A stretch of DNA of 64,000 nt from Thermococcus eurythermalis (GTDB lineage: Archaea; Methanobacteriota_B; Thermococci; Thermococcales; Thermococcaceae). Made by a program: the position numbers and the translations under genes. A model generated the notes under the pieces. That model was not told where the DNA came from and did no database searches. It was given only the letters and a program-made list of their open reading frames with translations. The stretch lies in assembly GCF_000769655.1 (NCBI RefSeq), contig NZ_CP008887.1, forward strand, positions 2,046,001 through 2,110,000. The letters run 5' to 3'. Shown one piece after another: positions 42,987 to 53,098 of the stretch (position 1 is the stretch's first letter; the number at the start of each line of letters is the position of its first letter).

Positions 42987-44591
42987 ATGAACGTGAGGAG
43001 AGTGGGGGTCTTTCTGGCAATTGCACTCATCGTGCTCGCATCTGGCTGTCTCGTGAAGCCGCCCGCCAAGGTCACATTCTCCATTGATAAGACCAACGTG
43101 CCACCGGGAGGGACGTTCCACATAATCGTGACCATCAACAACACCGGAAAGGTCGGCCTTGTCGGGGCAACGCTGATACTCGGCAACGACAACTTCTACA
43201 TCGTCCAGGAGCCTAGGTTCCCACCCGTCCTGAAGGTCGGGGAAGCCGTCCAGCTCGTGTGGATAGTCCGCGCACCCCCTAAGCCTGGGGTGTACCCCCT
43301 TCAGGTATCCCTTGAGCTGAAAGACGAACTCAAAAGAACCTGGACTGGCTTTTACGGCCAGTTCAAGATCGCCGTTTCCAAAGAAGAAAACGTCCCTGTC
43401 AAGCTCAAGATAGACGTCAGTGCACCCGAATTCGTCAGGGGCGGAGAGAACATACCCGTGAACATCACGGTGACCAACGAACACGACCAGAGCATCGAGC
43501 TTCTCAAGGTAAGCTTCGCGCCCCTGCCGGGCATGAAGATGCTCAGCGCCCCAACTCCCCCGGCACTCATTCCGCCGAGGGAAAGCGTAACCCTCAGCTA
43601 CACCTTCAAGGCACCCTATGCCTACCGCGAGGGCTTCGTCTCGGTTCTCATTCAGTACCGCATCGGGACTGCGGAAAAGAGCATGGCAAAGAGCTTCAGG
43701 GTTCACGTCATCTGGAAGCCGTGGGAAGCGACGCTCGACCAGCTAATGGAGGCCTACGGGGAGGAGTACTCATGGACTTCCAGCGGACACATCGTTGACA
43801 GGTACTGGGAAGAGAAGTACAACTCGACTTCCATATTCAACGCGACGGCGTTTAGACCCGCTACCCTCTCGATAGTGGGAGACGCGAGCTCGGAATACCA
43901 TGCGGCCCTTGAGCTCTATAAATGGATTAGAACCACCTACAACTTCACGGGGACAACGAGAACGCTCAACCCGAAGGAGCTCCTCAGGCAGGATTCAATA
44001 AGCCCGCACGAAGCTCAGGTTCTGATAACCGCGATGCTCAGGTCAATAAACGTCCCAGCGAGAGTCGTGAGCATGTACGACGGCACCGACTGCACCTCCC
44101 GCCCAATCACGGAGTTCTACACCAGCGACGGCTGGTACGTGGTCGACTTCCGCCACGGATTTATCGGAACCCTGGACGAATACCTTGCCAGCCCCTACTT
44201 CCCAAGGGTTTACCAGCTCGCGACTAGGGAAGGGCAACGCCTCGTGGCGCTTAAGTACGAGGAGGGTTCCCACGGACACGTTGACATTACCAGCCAGTTC
44301 ACGGCCGACCTTGAGGAGAGGCTCACGAAGGTAATAACAGACCGAGTTCGGCCCTCCCTCCGCTCCAAGTTTGACCGCATCCTGAACGGCCTCAATGGGC
44401 AGGAGAGGATTTACGCGCTCTTCCTCTTCGCAGCGGCACCGAACGATGCCAGCCTGAACTACGTACTAACGGAATGGGAGGTAGACAAAATCCAGAAAAA
44501 CATAAAAGCCCTCTACGAGTTCTACCATGACCTGCCCTGGCGCGAGGACTTCACGTACTACTGGAAAATCTTCATCGGTGAGGTGCCATGA
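42987..44591 (+). CDS. Lipoprotein-like transglutaminase-fold protein
   Basis: The 534-aa protein has an N-terminal signal with a lipobox-like LASGCL (C about residue 21), two Ig/CARDB-like regions (to about 250), and a transglutaminase-like domain ([20 protein letters not shown] near 355). The usual catalytic cysteine is absent (SISPHEAQ instead) and the usual HAW motif is replaced ([17 protein letters not shown]), so it is probably not an enzyme. It is coupled by four bases to aTrm56. Confidence 0.75.
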   Translation: MNVRRVGVFLAIALIVLASGCLVKPPAKVTFSIDKTNVPPGGTFHIIVTINNTGKVGLVGATLILGNDNFYIVQEPRFPPVLKVGEAVQLVWIVRAPPKPGVYPLQVSLELKDELKRTWTGFYGQFKIAVSKEENVPVKLKIDVSAPEFVRGGENIPVNITVTNEHDQSIELLKVSFAPLPGMKMLSAPTPPALIPPRESVTLSYTFKAPYAYREGFVSVLIQYRIGTAEKSMAKSFRVHVIWKPWEATLDQLMEAYGEEYSWTSSGHIVDRYWEEKYNSTSIFNATAFRPATLSIVGDASSEYHAALELYKWIRTTYNFTGTTRTLNPKELLRQDSISPHEAQVLITAMLRSINVPARVVSMYDGTDCTSRPITEFYTSDGWYVVDFRHGFIGTLDEYLASPYFPRVYQLATREGQRLVALKYEEGSHGHVDITSQFTADLEERLTKVITDRVRPSLRSKFDRILNGLNGQERIYALFLFAAAPNDASLNYVLTEWEVDKIQKNIKALYEFYHDLPWREDFTYYWKIFIGEVP

Positions 44592-45121
44592 TAGTAGTGC
44601 TAAGACTCGGCCACAGGCCAGAGAGGGATAAGAGGATTACCACTCACGTGGCCCTGACGGCGAGGGCCTTTGGGGCTGACAAAATAATCATAGCGGCGGA
44701 AGAGGACGAGCACGTAAGGGAGAGCGTTGAGGACGTCGTTAAGAGGTGGGGAGGCCCCTTCGAGATAGAGTTCGACCCGGGCTGGAAGAAAATCCTGAAG
44801 GAGTGGCGCGAGAAAGGCGTAATCGTCCACCTCACGATGTACGGAATCCACGTTGACGACGCGATGCCGAAGCTGAAGGAAGAGCTGAAGGCCGGAAAGG
44901 ACATCCTCGTCGTGGTCGGCGCCGAGAAGGTTCCGAGAGACGTTTATGAGCTGGCCCACTACAACGTGGCAGTTGGCAACCAGCCCCACAGCGAGGTGGC
45001 GGCGCTGGCGGTTTTCCTCGACAGGCTCCTCGACGGTGAGGGCCTCAGGAAGGAGTTCGAGGGGGCGAAGCTCAAAATCATTCCGCAGGAGAGGGGGAAG
45101 AAGGTCGTCCAGCTTGAGTAA
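44588..45121 (+). CDS. trm56: tRNA (cytidine-56-2'-O)-methyltransferase
   Basis: The 177-aa SPOUT-family enzyme matches aTrm56, which methylates the ribose of C56 in the T-loop of archaeal tRNAs. Its start [16 protein letters not shown], the [18 protein letters not shown] knot region (about 121-138) and [18 protein letters not shown] are characteristic. Its start overlaps the upstream stop; the CDP-alcohol transferase gene follows 13 bp later. Confidence 0.92.
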   Translation: MIVVLRLGHRPERDKRITTHVALTARAFGADKIIIAAEEDEHVRESVEDVVKRWGGPFEIEFDPGWKKILKEWREKGVIVHLTMYGIHVDDAMPKLKEELKAGKDILVVVGAEKVPRDVYELAHYNVAVGNQPHSEVAALAVFLDRLLDGEGLRKEFEGAKLKIIPQERGKKVVQLE

Positions 45122-45134
45122 AGAGGCGGTGGAG

Positions 45135-45704
45135 ATGGTTCTCAACAAGTACCGCGAGAACGTCAGGGGCTATCTTGAGGCAATAGTTAAACCCCTCGCA
45201 AAGGCCGGGCTCACGCCGAACACCGTGACGGTTCTCGGCCTCATTCTCAGCCTGCTCTCGGCCTATCTCTATTCCCTCCGCGAGCCGAGACTGGCCGCTT
45301 TGGTTCTCCTCATAGGCTCCCTCGTTGACGCCCTTGACGGCACTCTTGCGAGGCTCACTGGAAAGACGAGCCGCTTCGGTGCCTTCCTTGACTCGACGTT
45401 CGACAGGATAAGCGACGGGGCTGTGCTGTTCGGGATAGCCCTGGGAAGCCTCGTGGACTGGCGCGTGGCGTTTTTGACCCTCATTGGGAGCTATCTCGTG
45501 AGCTACGAGCGCTGCAGGGCCGAGTTAGCTGGCTCAGGAAAGCTCGCCGTCGGCATAGCCGAGAGGGCAGAGAGGCTGATAATACTGATGGCCTTCTCGT
45601 TCATTGGGGTTGAATACGCAAAGTACGGCGTCTACCTCGTGGGAATACTCGCCTGGATAACGGTCTTCCAGAGGTTTTACGCCGCATACCAGAGGCTTAA
45701 GTGA
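45135..45704 (+). CDS. CDP-alcohol phosphatidyltransferase (archaetidylinositol phosphate synthase-like)
   Basis: The 189-aa membrane enzyme has the complete family motif: D65, D68, G69, A72, R73, G82, D86 and D90. It would move a CDP-archaeol head group onto an alcohol such as inositol phosphate, giving a membrane lipid precursor. About five membrane segments are seen. ATG 45135 follows GGCGGTGGAG. The likely function in Thermococcales is archaetidylinositol phosphate synthesis, but the alcohol cannot be proved. Confidence 0.87.
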   Translation: MVLNKYRENVRGYLEAIVKPLAKAGLTPNTVTVLGLILSLLSAYLYSLREPRLAALVLLIGSLVDALDGTLARLTGKTSRFGAFLDSTFDRISDGAVLFGIALGSLVDWRVAFLTLIGSYLVSYERCRAELAGSGKLAVGIAERAERLIILMAFSFIGVEYAKYGVYLVGILAWITVFQRFYAAYQRLK

Positions 45705-45800
45705 AGAAGTGGAAAAGGGGAATGACGAGAATTTCGCTATCTGAGGTTCCGATGAAGAGCCCTGCCGTTACCGACCCCGTTTCTCCATCATTTTTACCTC

Positions 45801-45830
45801 GTGAAAGCCTCGCCCTTTAGGGTGGGGATG
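45801..45830 (+). repeat. Hairpin resembling an IS200/IS605 right end
   Basis: After GTGAAAG, the stem CCTCGCCC/GGGTGGGG with loop TTTA (45808-45827, one or two G-U pairs) is followed by ATG. This resembles the terminal hairpin of archaeal IS605-type elements from memory. No transposase gene is near. Confidence 0.4.
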
Positions 45831-45945
45831 CAGAGATTCTAAAATTCGGCATTCGAATAGAAACCTTTTTGAACTCTTGCAATGTAATAAGACCCTGAAA
45901 AGGCCATCAAAGAACAACCCGATGAGATGAGGGGTTTTCACTGTG

Positions 45946-46203
45946 TCCTCCCTACGGTGGGAGGAAGACGCCGTTAGGCGTCTCTTCAAAAACCGCCTTC
46001 GAGCGGTTGAAAACTCTGAACGGTGGCCTCTAAACCATAACCCCAAACCGCTCTGCGCGGTAGGGGTAACGGGCCGAAGACCCGGCCCGCGGGCTGAACC
46101 GAAAGTGGCAACACGAGTAGGTAATGAACCCGCAAACCTCCCCATCAATGGCGAGAGGTTAAACAGTTGGAACCCTCGCCGTGAACGGCAGGGAGGAGGT
46201 CAG
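45946..46203 (+). ncRNA. Structured RNA candidate, omega-RNA-like (TnpB relic)
   Basis: Six stable hairpins follow one another: 45946-45965, 45966-45983, 45991-46008, 46040-46067, 46070-46089 and 46173-46193. The last is CCCTcGCCG/CGGCAGGG with loop TGAA, preceded by AGTTGGAA and followed by GAGGAGGTCAG, which resembles the 3' scaffold of TnpB omega-RNAs as I recall them. It ends exactly at the stop codon of the HAD gene. A short TnpB-C-terminus-like frame overlaps it. No intact TnpB is present. Confidence 0.45.
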
Positions 46204-46901
46204 ATTAGGCCCTTCACGATTTCAATGACGTCACCCAGCTTTGAAACGACGAAGTCGCAGTTGCTCCAGAGCTCCCTCTTCTCGGCCTTCGGGTCAAGAA
46301 GGACGCTCACCATACCAACGTTTTTTGCCCCGACGCAGTCCTTGGCAGGGTTGTCTCCAACGTACAAAGCCTCGCCCGCCTCGACCCCGGCCTTTTCAAG
46401 GGCCAGCTGGAACGGCCTGGGGTGGGGCTTGTAGTAGCCGGCCTCCTCACTCGTGGTTATCGAGTCAAAGAGGTCATAGATGCCGAGAGCCTTCAGGTGG
46501 GCCTCTATGTAGTCGTTGTCGGAGTCGGTTATGATTCCCACGTGAAGGCCGAGGTCTTTGAGGGCCTTTAGGGTCTCAACGGCATCGGGAAAGAGCTCCC
46601 CGTACTTCTCATGCATCGCGATGCTTATCTCCCAGAAGTCCTCGGGAACTTCAAAGCCGTAGCGCCCGGCAACCCTGCGCATGGCATCGGTATCAACGTC
46701 CCTGATTTTGACGTAGGGCTTGCCGGCGAGCTCTTTGAAGAGGGCGGAGCTCTCTTTCTCGTACTCCTCCCAGACCTTCAGGTAGTCGAGGTCTTCCCGG
46801 CCTGCCCTCCTGAGGACTTCCTTCACAATGTTCTGGTGGGTGACGTTTTCACCCTTTTTCGTTATCAGCGTCCCGACAAAGTCGAAGAAGACGGCCTTCA
46901 C
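46200..46901 (-). CDS. HAD-family phosphatase
   Basis: The 233-aa protein has HAD motif I FFDFVGTLIT (nucleophile D), motif II GIITDSDND, motif III lysine in YYKPHPRPF and motif IV LYVGDNPAKDC. It removes phosphate from a small molecule such as a sugar phosphate. The start is the GTG at 46901 behind GGTGGTGACC. Its stop TGA is formed in the sequence shared with the RNA element on the other strand. Confidence 0.85.
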   Translation of the reverse strand: MKAVFFDFVGTLITKKGENVTHQNIVKEVLRRAGREDLDYLKVWEEYEKESSALFKELAGKPYVKIRDVDTDAMRRVAGRYGFEVPEDFWEISIAMHEKYGELFPDAVETLKALKDLGLHVGIITDSDNDYIEAHLKALGIYDLFDSITTSEEAGYYKPHPRPFQLALEKAGVEAGEALYVGDNPAKDCVGAKNVGMVSVLLDPKAEKRELWSNCDFVVSKLGDVIEIVKGLI

Positions 46902-47051
46902 GGTCACCACCGTTAATTCCTTTGAAGCCAGCCGTTAAAACGGTTCCCGCCGGAGAGACGAACCGTCTGCGAAAATTTTTCGAATAGTTGGAAATTTGAC
47001 GGAAGAAGTTGAGAAAGGCTTTTATCGCAGGATTGCACTCTTCTTGATGGG

Positions 47052-47333
47052 GTGGGAAGTATCGAGGCAATACTCCTTGTCTGGGGCGTCAGGGACGAGG
47101 TTCTTGAAAAGCTCCCCGTCAGCGGGCAGTGGCTCTACGGGGAGTATGACTTCATAGCCAAGGTGGACTTTACCAGCGAGAAGGAGCTTGAGGAGTTTGA
47201 AAGGGCTCTCAGGCACCTTATTAGGAGAAACACCTTCAAGCTCATGCCCATTAAACTCTCAGCCATCAAAAGAGATGTCGAGGGAAAGGAAACGATAACA
47301 CTCTTAGAGAGCGTTAAAGCTTCGGCCCCATGA
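47052..47333 (+). CDS. AsnC/Lrp ligand-binding-domain protein, 93 aa
   Basis: The protein has only the regulatory ligand-binding (RAM) domain of Lrp/AsnC regulators: AILLVWGVRDEVLEKL, GQWLYGEYDFIAKVDF and TFKLMPIKLSAIK. There is no HTH, so it would act as a sensor or partner. It starts at a GTG, with a GCTTTTATC box about 27 bp upstream. Its end overlaps the convergent ASCH gene by 20 bases. Confidence 0.75.
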   Translation: MGSIEAILLVWGVRDEVLEKLPVSGQWLYGEYDFIAKVDFTSEKELEEFERALRHLIRRNTFKLMPIKLSAIKRDVEGKETITLLESVKASAP

Positions 47334-47883
47334 TTCCCTTCTTTTTCAGTTCCTCGTAGGCCCTTCTCAGTGCGTCCCTTATCAGGTAGCGCTTGTTCAG
47401 TCCGCCGAGCCGATAGGCGGCCTTCCTGAGACTACCAGTCTTGAGGAACAGTTCTATGAGCTTTCTGTCCTCCTTAGGCAAATCGAGGTACTTCAGGGCC
47501 TTCTCCGCTATCTCCACCGGCAGGTTGCCCTCGTAGGCGTAGTCCGAGCTCATCACCGGTTTGTCGAACTTCTCCACGAGACGGAAGACCACGACGTGGG
47601 CCTTTGAGTCGTCGTTGACGTACTTGTAGTGCTCCCTCAACGCCCTTATAAGCTCCTCCCTGCTCGAAAAGCCGTCGAGGAAGGCGTCTTCATCGGTGAG
47701 CTCCTTCACGGTCTTGGTCTCGACCTTCTCTACTACCGCCTTCCCCAGGGCGTAGCCGCCGGCGTGTATCAGCACGACGTCCCCTTCCTTCAGGCTCGGC
47801 CTTCTGCCCAGCCTTACGGTGGCCCTCTTCTTACCCTTCAGTATAGCGTCCGCGTAACGCCCGTCGAATTCGAGGTGCTTCAT
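47314..47883 (-). CDS. ASCH-domain protein with helical C-terminal domain
   Basis: The 189-aa protein has an N-terminal ASCH domain (about residues 1-110; [22 protein letters not shown]) and a C-terminal helical domain ([20 protein letters not shown]) resembling a helix-turn-helix. ASCH domains are thought to bind RNA. It overlaps the second ASCH gene by four bases, so the two are one unit. Confidence 0.82.
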   Translation of the reverse strand: MKHLEFDGRYADAILKGKKRATVRLGRRPSLKEGDVVLIHAGGYALGKAVVEKVETKTVKELTDEDAFLDGFSSREELIRALREHYKYVNDDSKAHVVVFRLVEKFDKPVMSSDYAYEGNLPVEIAEKALKYLDLPKEDRKLIELFLKTGSLRKAAYRLGGLNKRYLIRDALRRAYEELKKKGIMGPKL

Positions 47884-48218
47884 CTCCCCTCACCGACGAG
47901 CTTGAACTTTATGGCTATGACCCCGTAGCGGTTCTCCTTCCACTTGGGGTAGAGGTTGTGGAACCTCTTAACGGCCCTCTCAAAGCTCGGCTCGTCAGGG
48001 AAGATTTTCTTTATCGGCTCCTCGCGGAGCACCTGCCTAAAAGTCTCGTAGCGCTTGACTCCAGTAACCACCGCGGGAATTGAATCGTTGAAGATTATCT
48101 TGTCCCCGGGCTGAATTTTCCTGAGCTGAGGGTATGCCACACGAACCTCTATCCGCTTTTCCCCCGACTTTATGAAGTCGAGGTACTCGTCTCGAACGAA
48201 CAGTCTGTAAACCTTCAT
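47880..48218 (-). CDS. ASCH-domain protein
   Basis: The 112-aa protein is a single ASCH domain: [19 protein letters not shown] at the start and PGDKIIFND near residue 40. Its start lies after AACTTTTCC-like AT-rich sequence with a TTTTAAAG box upstream. It is translated together with the longer ASCH gene. Function unknown beyond the domain. Confidence 0.82.
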   Translation of the reverse strand: MKVYRLFVRDEYLDFIKSGEKRIEVRVAYPQLRKIQPGDKIIFNDSIPAVVTGVKRYETFRQVLREEPIKKIFPDEPSFERAVKRFHNLYPKWKENRYGVIAIKFKLVGEGR

Positions 48219-48287
48219 TTTCGCTCCCGGAGAAAATTCGGGGAAACTTTTAAAGGCTTTGGGACGTAACCCTATTGGGAGTGAACC

Positions 48288-48452
48288 ATGAGAAGGGCCC
48301 AGACTGCACTGGAATACCTGTTCATGCTCGCGGCGGTTCTCGTGCTCGTTTCGATAGCGGCAAAGGTAGTCCTGGACTCGGTTAAGAACCTCAACAGGGA
48401 CATTACCACATACATCAAGGACGTCAGAAAGGAAATCCTTGAAAACCTGTGA
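48288..48452 (+). CDS. Class III signal-peptide pilin-like protein, 54 aa
   Basis: The peptide starts [20 protein letters not shown]; the RRAQ-x-ALEYLFM motif is the class III (DUF361) signal cut by a prepilin peptidase between A4 and Q5. The rest is a short helix [13 protein letters not shown]. It is followed 9 bp later by a peptidase gene, which supports the call. It would be a subunit of a thin pilus or an assembly factor. Confidence 0.82.
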   Translation: MRRAQTALEYLFMLAAVLVLVSIAAKVVLDSVKNLNRDITTYIKDVRKEILENL

Positions 48453-48461
48453 GGTGAAAGC

Positions 48462-49679
48462 ATGGAGCTGATTCCGCTTCTAGCAGGGCTAGCTATGGGT
48501 TTGGTGACCTCTTATACAGACCTGAAGACGGGCTTTATCTTTGACAACCACGTCTCAGTCATATTGATGCTCATCGGAAAGCTCCTTGGGTGGGAAGAAG
48601 ACGACGAAGAAGTGCCCTTGCCGGACTGGGTCGTCAAGCTACCAATTCCCGCCGTTGAGATTGGAATCATCTACTACCTCTACAGGGGGCTCAGCGAGGG
48701 CAACATTCCGGTCGCGCTCTCAGGCATAATATCCCTGTTCGTGGGCCTGGCCCTGGGTCTGCTCCTGTTCTACATAGGGGCCTGGGCGAGCGGTGACGCG
48801 CTCATTCTGGCCGGTTTCTCGGCGCTCCTGCCGTACCCTCCTGACACTGCCAAAGTCACTGCACCATACTACACCAGCTACCCCCTCTACGCTGTGGCAA
48901 TCCTCCTCAACGGGCTCATCGCCGTGTTCCCCTTCATTTTCATCTACGCACTGGGCGTTATACTCGTGAAAAGGAGCTTCTCAGAGCTCAGAGAGATATT
49001 CGTCTCAGGCGCGGGCACCACTCTGAGGGCCTCCCTCTGGATTATGGGGGCCCTGGGAATCAGGACGATACTAATGGTCGGGCTCGGCCTTCAGATTAAC
49101 CCAGTCCTCAGCTGGCTCCTCACGATAGCACTCATAACCGTCTTCGGAAAGCTCGGAAGAGCGGGAGACATTGCTGGCGCCCTCGTTTTGGTGTACCTCA
49201 TTTACCTCTCGCCCGAAAGCGCCCTCGTGGCATTCCTGAGGCTCCTCGCGTTCCTCTACGCCTTCAAGGTGTTCATTGCCCTCGTCAAGTTCATAAGGAG
49301 GAACGTCCTCATCGAGGAGGTTCCGGTCGAGGAGCTCAGGGAGTGGGACATACTGGGAGAAACCATCTTCGAGAAGGACGGGGAAATCGGACGCGACAGG
49401 ACAGACCCCTTCGAGAGGCTCAAGGTCGCGCTCCTGAGGGTGGACATTTCAATCCTCAATCCGAGCTATGAAAAGGTCATCGCCTCACCGAGCGCCGAGG
49501 GACTGACGAGGGAGCAAATTGAAGAGCTTAAGAGGCTCGTGGAGGAAGGAAAGCTGGAGAACAAGTTCCTGAGGAAGAAAGCGATGCCCTTCGCGCCGGC
49601 GATATTCCTCGGCTTCCTGATAAGCTACTTCATCGGCGACCTGTTCTGGTGGCTTGAGCTCAAGCTCATGGGCCTCTAA
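48462..49679 (+). CDS. Prepilin/preflagellin-type A24 peptidase
   Basis: The 405-aa membrane protein has the two catalytic aspartates: D20 in SYTDLKTG and D112 in the GAWASGD motif (GxGD-like). It has about ten hydrophobic segments and a soluble charged loop near residues 290-370. It would process class III prepilins such as the one encoded just upstream. ATG 48462 follows GAGGTGAAAGC. Confidence 0.87.
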   Translation: MELIPLLAGLAMGLVTSYTDLKTGFIFDNHVSVILMLIGKLLGWEEDDEEVPLPDWVVKLPIPAVEIGIIYYLYRGLSEGNIPVALSGIISLFVGLALGLLLFYIGAWASGDALILAGFSALLPYPPDTAKVTAPYYTSYPLYAVAILLNGLIAVFPFIFIYALGVILVKRSFSELREIFVSGAGTTLRASLWIMGALGIRTILMVGLGLQINPVLSWLLTIALITVFGKLGRAGDIAGALVLVYLIYLSPESALVAFLRLLAFLYAFKVFIALVKFIRRNVLIEEVPVEELREWDILGETIFEKDGEIGRDRTDPFERLKVALLRVDISILNPSYEKVIASPSAEGLTREQIEELKRLVEEGKLENKFLRKKAMPFAPAIFLGFLISYFIGDLFWWLELKLMGL

Positions 49680-49707
49680 AGTTTTAAGGCCTTTTTCCAA
49701 TTTTCCA

Positions 49708-49826
49708 CCGGCCCGGCGCCCGCCCTCCCTGGGGAATCGTGAACCGGGGGTTCCGGCCGGGCCGACAGGGGGATGACGAGCTTTTGCTTTGCCGAGCGGT
49801 GAGGAGCACGCCCTTCACCGACCCCC
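49708..49826 (+). ncRNA. H/ACA-like structured RNA candidate
   Basis: GGCCCGGC (49710-49717) pairs exactly with GCCGGGCC (49756-49763), closing an inner stem CCC-GG/CC-GGG with a GGAATCGTGAA loop that could be a K-turn. ACA follows at 49765-49767. A second stem, GGGGG (49768-49772) with CCCCC (49822-49826), encloses the hairpin CGGTGA/TCACCG. A GTTTTAAG box at 49681 predicts a start near 49707. The ACA box after a closing stem is the mark of H/ACA guide RNAs. Confidence 0.45.
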
Positions 49827-50438
49827 TATCAGTCCTTCAATTATTTCCCGCACTTCCCTCAGGCTCTCAACGACGTGGTCGCCCTCAACGCCCTCGTGCG
49901 GGTTTATCGCTATCGCCACGTCCGCCTCGCGGAACATGCTGAGGTCGTTGAAGCCGTCGCCGACCGCTATCGTCAGTTCAGGTTTGAGCTCCTCCTTGAG
50001 CCTTCTGAGTATCGCGCCCTTCCCCTCAAAGTCTACCCTTGGGATGACGCCGGCGACCCTGCCGTTCTCGAATATTAGCTCGTTTGCGTAGACGTAGTCT
50101 GCCTTAAGTTCTCTCGCCACTCTGCCGGCGAGGCACATCAGCCCGCTCGAAAGGAGGACTACCTTAAAGCCGTTTTCGCGCAGGAACTCCACGAGCTCGA
50201 AGGCGTAGTCGTTGTACTCCACCGAATCGGCCCACTCAAGGATTTCTCCCTTTTTTCGCCCAATCCAGAGTGAAGCATCGAGCTCAGCCCACTCGGCGTA
50301 GTCAATCTTTCCTGCAAAGAAGAGCTCCGCGTACTCCTTTCCCTTCTCCCACGTGCCGAACTTCTTGTGGAGCTCGACCCAGCTTGAGCGCGCCTTTACA
50401 AGGGTTCCCTCGACGTCAAAAGCTATGAGCCTGACCAT
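49815..50438 (-). CDS. HAD-family phosphoserine phosphatase-like enzyme
   Basis: The 207-aa protein has motif I FDVEGTLVK (nucleophile D), motif II LLSSGLMCLAG, motif III lysine near FEGKGAIL and motif IV AVGDGFNDLSMF. This is the phosphoserine phosphatase (type IB) subgroup. The first catalytic motif reads DVEG rather than the more common DMDG. The true substrate may differ. It lies 40 bp downstream of pcm. Confidence 0.85.
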   Translation of the reverse strand: MVRLIAFDVEGTLVKARSSWVELHKKFGTWEKGKEYAELFFAGKIDYAEWAELDASLWIGRKKGEILEWADSVEYNDYAFELVEFLRENGFKVVLLSSGLMCLAGRVARELKADYVYANELIFENGRVAGVIPRVDFEGKGAILRRLKEELKPELTIAVGDGFNDLSMFREADVAIAINPHEGVEGDHVVESLREVREIIEGLIGGR

Positions 50439-50477
50439 CTTACCACCTGAAAAGAGGCAGAAAGGAAGCTTAAAAGC

Positions 50478-51140
<663 letters not shown>

Positions 51141-51169
51141 TTAGTCTTTGGAAAAAGGGAATAAAAGGC

Positions 51170-53098
51170 TCACGACTTTCTGGCCAGATACCAGGCTATC
51201 GCTATGATTACACCAGCACCGAGCGCAAACCCAACACCAAACCAGAGCGCCTTTGCAGTAAGGGGCGTGTACGGAACGCTGGAGGTCGTGGTTATAATCA
51301 CATTCTTTGCTTCCGTCTTGGTCTCCGTGACCGTAACAGTAACGGTAGAGTTCACACCGCCGGTGGAAGTGGAGGTCACCGTTTCGGTCCCATTTTGCTC
51401 CCCCTCCGTTTCCTCAAAGACAGATATGGACACACTCGTCTCGTTGACAACACCCGGAAGCGAGACCACCGCCACCCGGAGGGGCTTTTCTCCGGGTGTG
51501 TAGGGCACAACCACGAAGCTCAGGGTGGTCTCGTTGCCCGGAGAAAGGTGGAGGGGAAGCACTACACTGCTCCCGCTGGCAAAAATATTGTCTGACGCGG
51601 CAACGGCAACGCCCTGTGGGACGGCAAGCGTCAGGTTCGCAGGGAGCGCCGCGTCACCCTCATTTCTGACCACAACGGTCAGGTTTACGGGCCTGTAGAG
51701 AGAGGCGTTTTCGGGGGCAGAGGCCATGAGGTAGTACCTGACCCTTGTTGGCCTCACGTTAAGGGTAAGTTCGTTCGAGGAAAATCTAAGGAGGGTATAT
51801 CCCCCACACGCAAGCTCGTAGGGGGCCGTTGCTACTACTTTGACCCTTCCCGCCGAAACTTTGCCCGGCCTTGTGGGCAGGACTACGACTTTAAACTCCC
51901 TCTTCTCTCCAGGCCTAAGGGACTTCAAGAAGAACTCCGTGCCAGAGAGCACCTTGACGTCGCCAGGAACGAACTCTATCGTAAGGTTGGAGAGGGCAAC
52001 GTTGCCAGTGTTCTCGACCTCAACGGTTAGGGCCGTGGGGAGGTACTGCCTCGCGTCCCCGTCCTTGAGGGTGACGAGGACATTGGCGACTTTGTTTACT
52101 GATGGGAGCTCATCGGGGTCTATGAAGCTCGCAAACCAGGCCTTCCCGCTGGAGTCCACGGAGAGAGGAACAACGGTCAAACCGTCGTGGTAGAGGAGCG
52201 TCGAAACGTTGGAGACCACGAGAGACGCGGTAGTTATGACAACCTGACACGGCTTAAGGAGAGAGACACCGAGCCTGTTGCCGAAGCTGTACTCATAGCG
52301 GAAGAGGTAGGGCCCAAGGGCCTTTGTTTGACCTGGAGCCAGGGAAAAGACCTCGTCCGGAACAATCGCCAAGTCCATAGAGACGCCCAAGAAGTTGACG
52401 TCAACCTTGGTGTAGTTAACTCCTATGAGGTCATCGACCTTAACAAGGAACGGCCCGATTACCTTCTCCCCTCCAACGGGCACTTCGTAAGTTGAATCGT
52501 TATACGAGAAGAAAACGGTCTCAATGAACCCTTTGGAGGTGTTTTCAACCCTTGCCTCAACAAAAGTAACCGTCTCGCCCACAAAGGAGACACTGTCGTT
52601 GAGCTTCAGGTAGCCGGAGTAAACGGGGAGAAAGCCGGATACGTTGGCCACGAGGTTTTTGAACCTGAACGAAGACTTAGATGAGAGCTTGAAGGTCTTG
52701 TCCTCGTTATTGTAACCGACCCTCAGCACAAGACCGGACTTTCCAACGGAGAGCACATCTATCTCATAGGGCCCAACCGTGACGTTCTCGCCCTGCAGGA
52801 CATACGGAAAACTTGAAGAGAGGAACACCAGCGACCTAGGCCCAAAGAACACCTTCTCAAACGTCAGGTTCAGCCCGCCGAGGGAAAGCGTACTCCCCAG
52901 CGGGACACTCTCCATCCTGCTCCCATAAGGGGTGGAAACGTCAAGAAGAAGCGAACCATCTGCCTGCGAGACGTCCTTAATCTTCACGGAGTAGTTGCCC
53001 ACATTAATCGTGGAAGAGAGCCCTACGTAGCCTGTAAACGTTGATGCTTCAGCGAGCGGAAGAAGCAGAATGAATAAAATCAAGACCAACCGTTTCAT
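51170..53098 (-). CDS. Secreted CARDB-repeat protein with C-terminal anchor, archaellum operon end
   Basis: The 642-aa protein has a signal peptide (MKRLVLILFILLLPLAEAS), several strand-rich regions with LTVEVENTGNVALSNLTI and LTVVVRNEGDAALPANLTL (CARDB/Ig-like), a Ser/Thr-rich stalk near residue 580, and a C-terminal membrane anchor (ALWFGVGFALGAGVIIAIAWYL). It overlaps ArlJ by four bases. Its place at the end of the archaellum operon suggests a cell-envelope component; this is inferred. Confidence 0.75.
   Translation of the reverse strand: MKRLVLILFILLLPLAEASTFTGYVGLSSTINVGNYSVKIKDVSQADGSLLLDVSTPYGSRMESVPLGSTLSLGGLNLTFEKVFFGPRSLVFLSSSFPYVLQGENVTVGPYEIDVLSVGKSGLVLRVGYNNEDKTFKLSSKSSFRFKNLVANVSGFLPVYSGYLKLNDSVSFVGETVTFVEARVENTSKGFIETVFFSYNDSTYEVPVGGEKVIGPFLVKVDDLIGVNYTKVDVNFLGVSMDLAIVPDEVFSLAPGQTKALGPYLFRYEYSFGNRLGVSLLKPCQVVITTASLVVSNVSTLLYHDGLTVVPLSVDSSGKAWFASFIDPDELPSVNKVANVLVTLKDGDARQYLPTALTVEVENTGNVALSNLTIEFVPGDVKVLSGTEFFLKSLRPGEKREFKVVVLPTRPGKVSAGRVKVVATAPYELACGGYTLLRFSSNELTLNVRPTRVRYYLMASAPENASLYRPVNLTVVVRNEGDAALPANLTLAVPQGVAVAASDNIFASGSSVVLPLHLSPGNETTLSFVVVPYTPGEKPLRVAVVSLPGVVNETSVSISVFEETEGEQNGTETVTSTSTGGVNSTVTVTVTETKTEAKNVIITTTSSVPYTPLTAKALWFGVGFALGAGVIIAIAWYLARKS

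Noticed and set aside
45943-46434. 163-codon plus-strand frame over the structured RNA
   Set aside because: It runs through the hairpins into antisense of the HAD gene. At most its first 80 codons are a decayed TnpB C-terminus.
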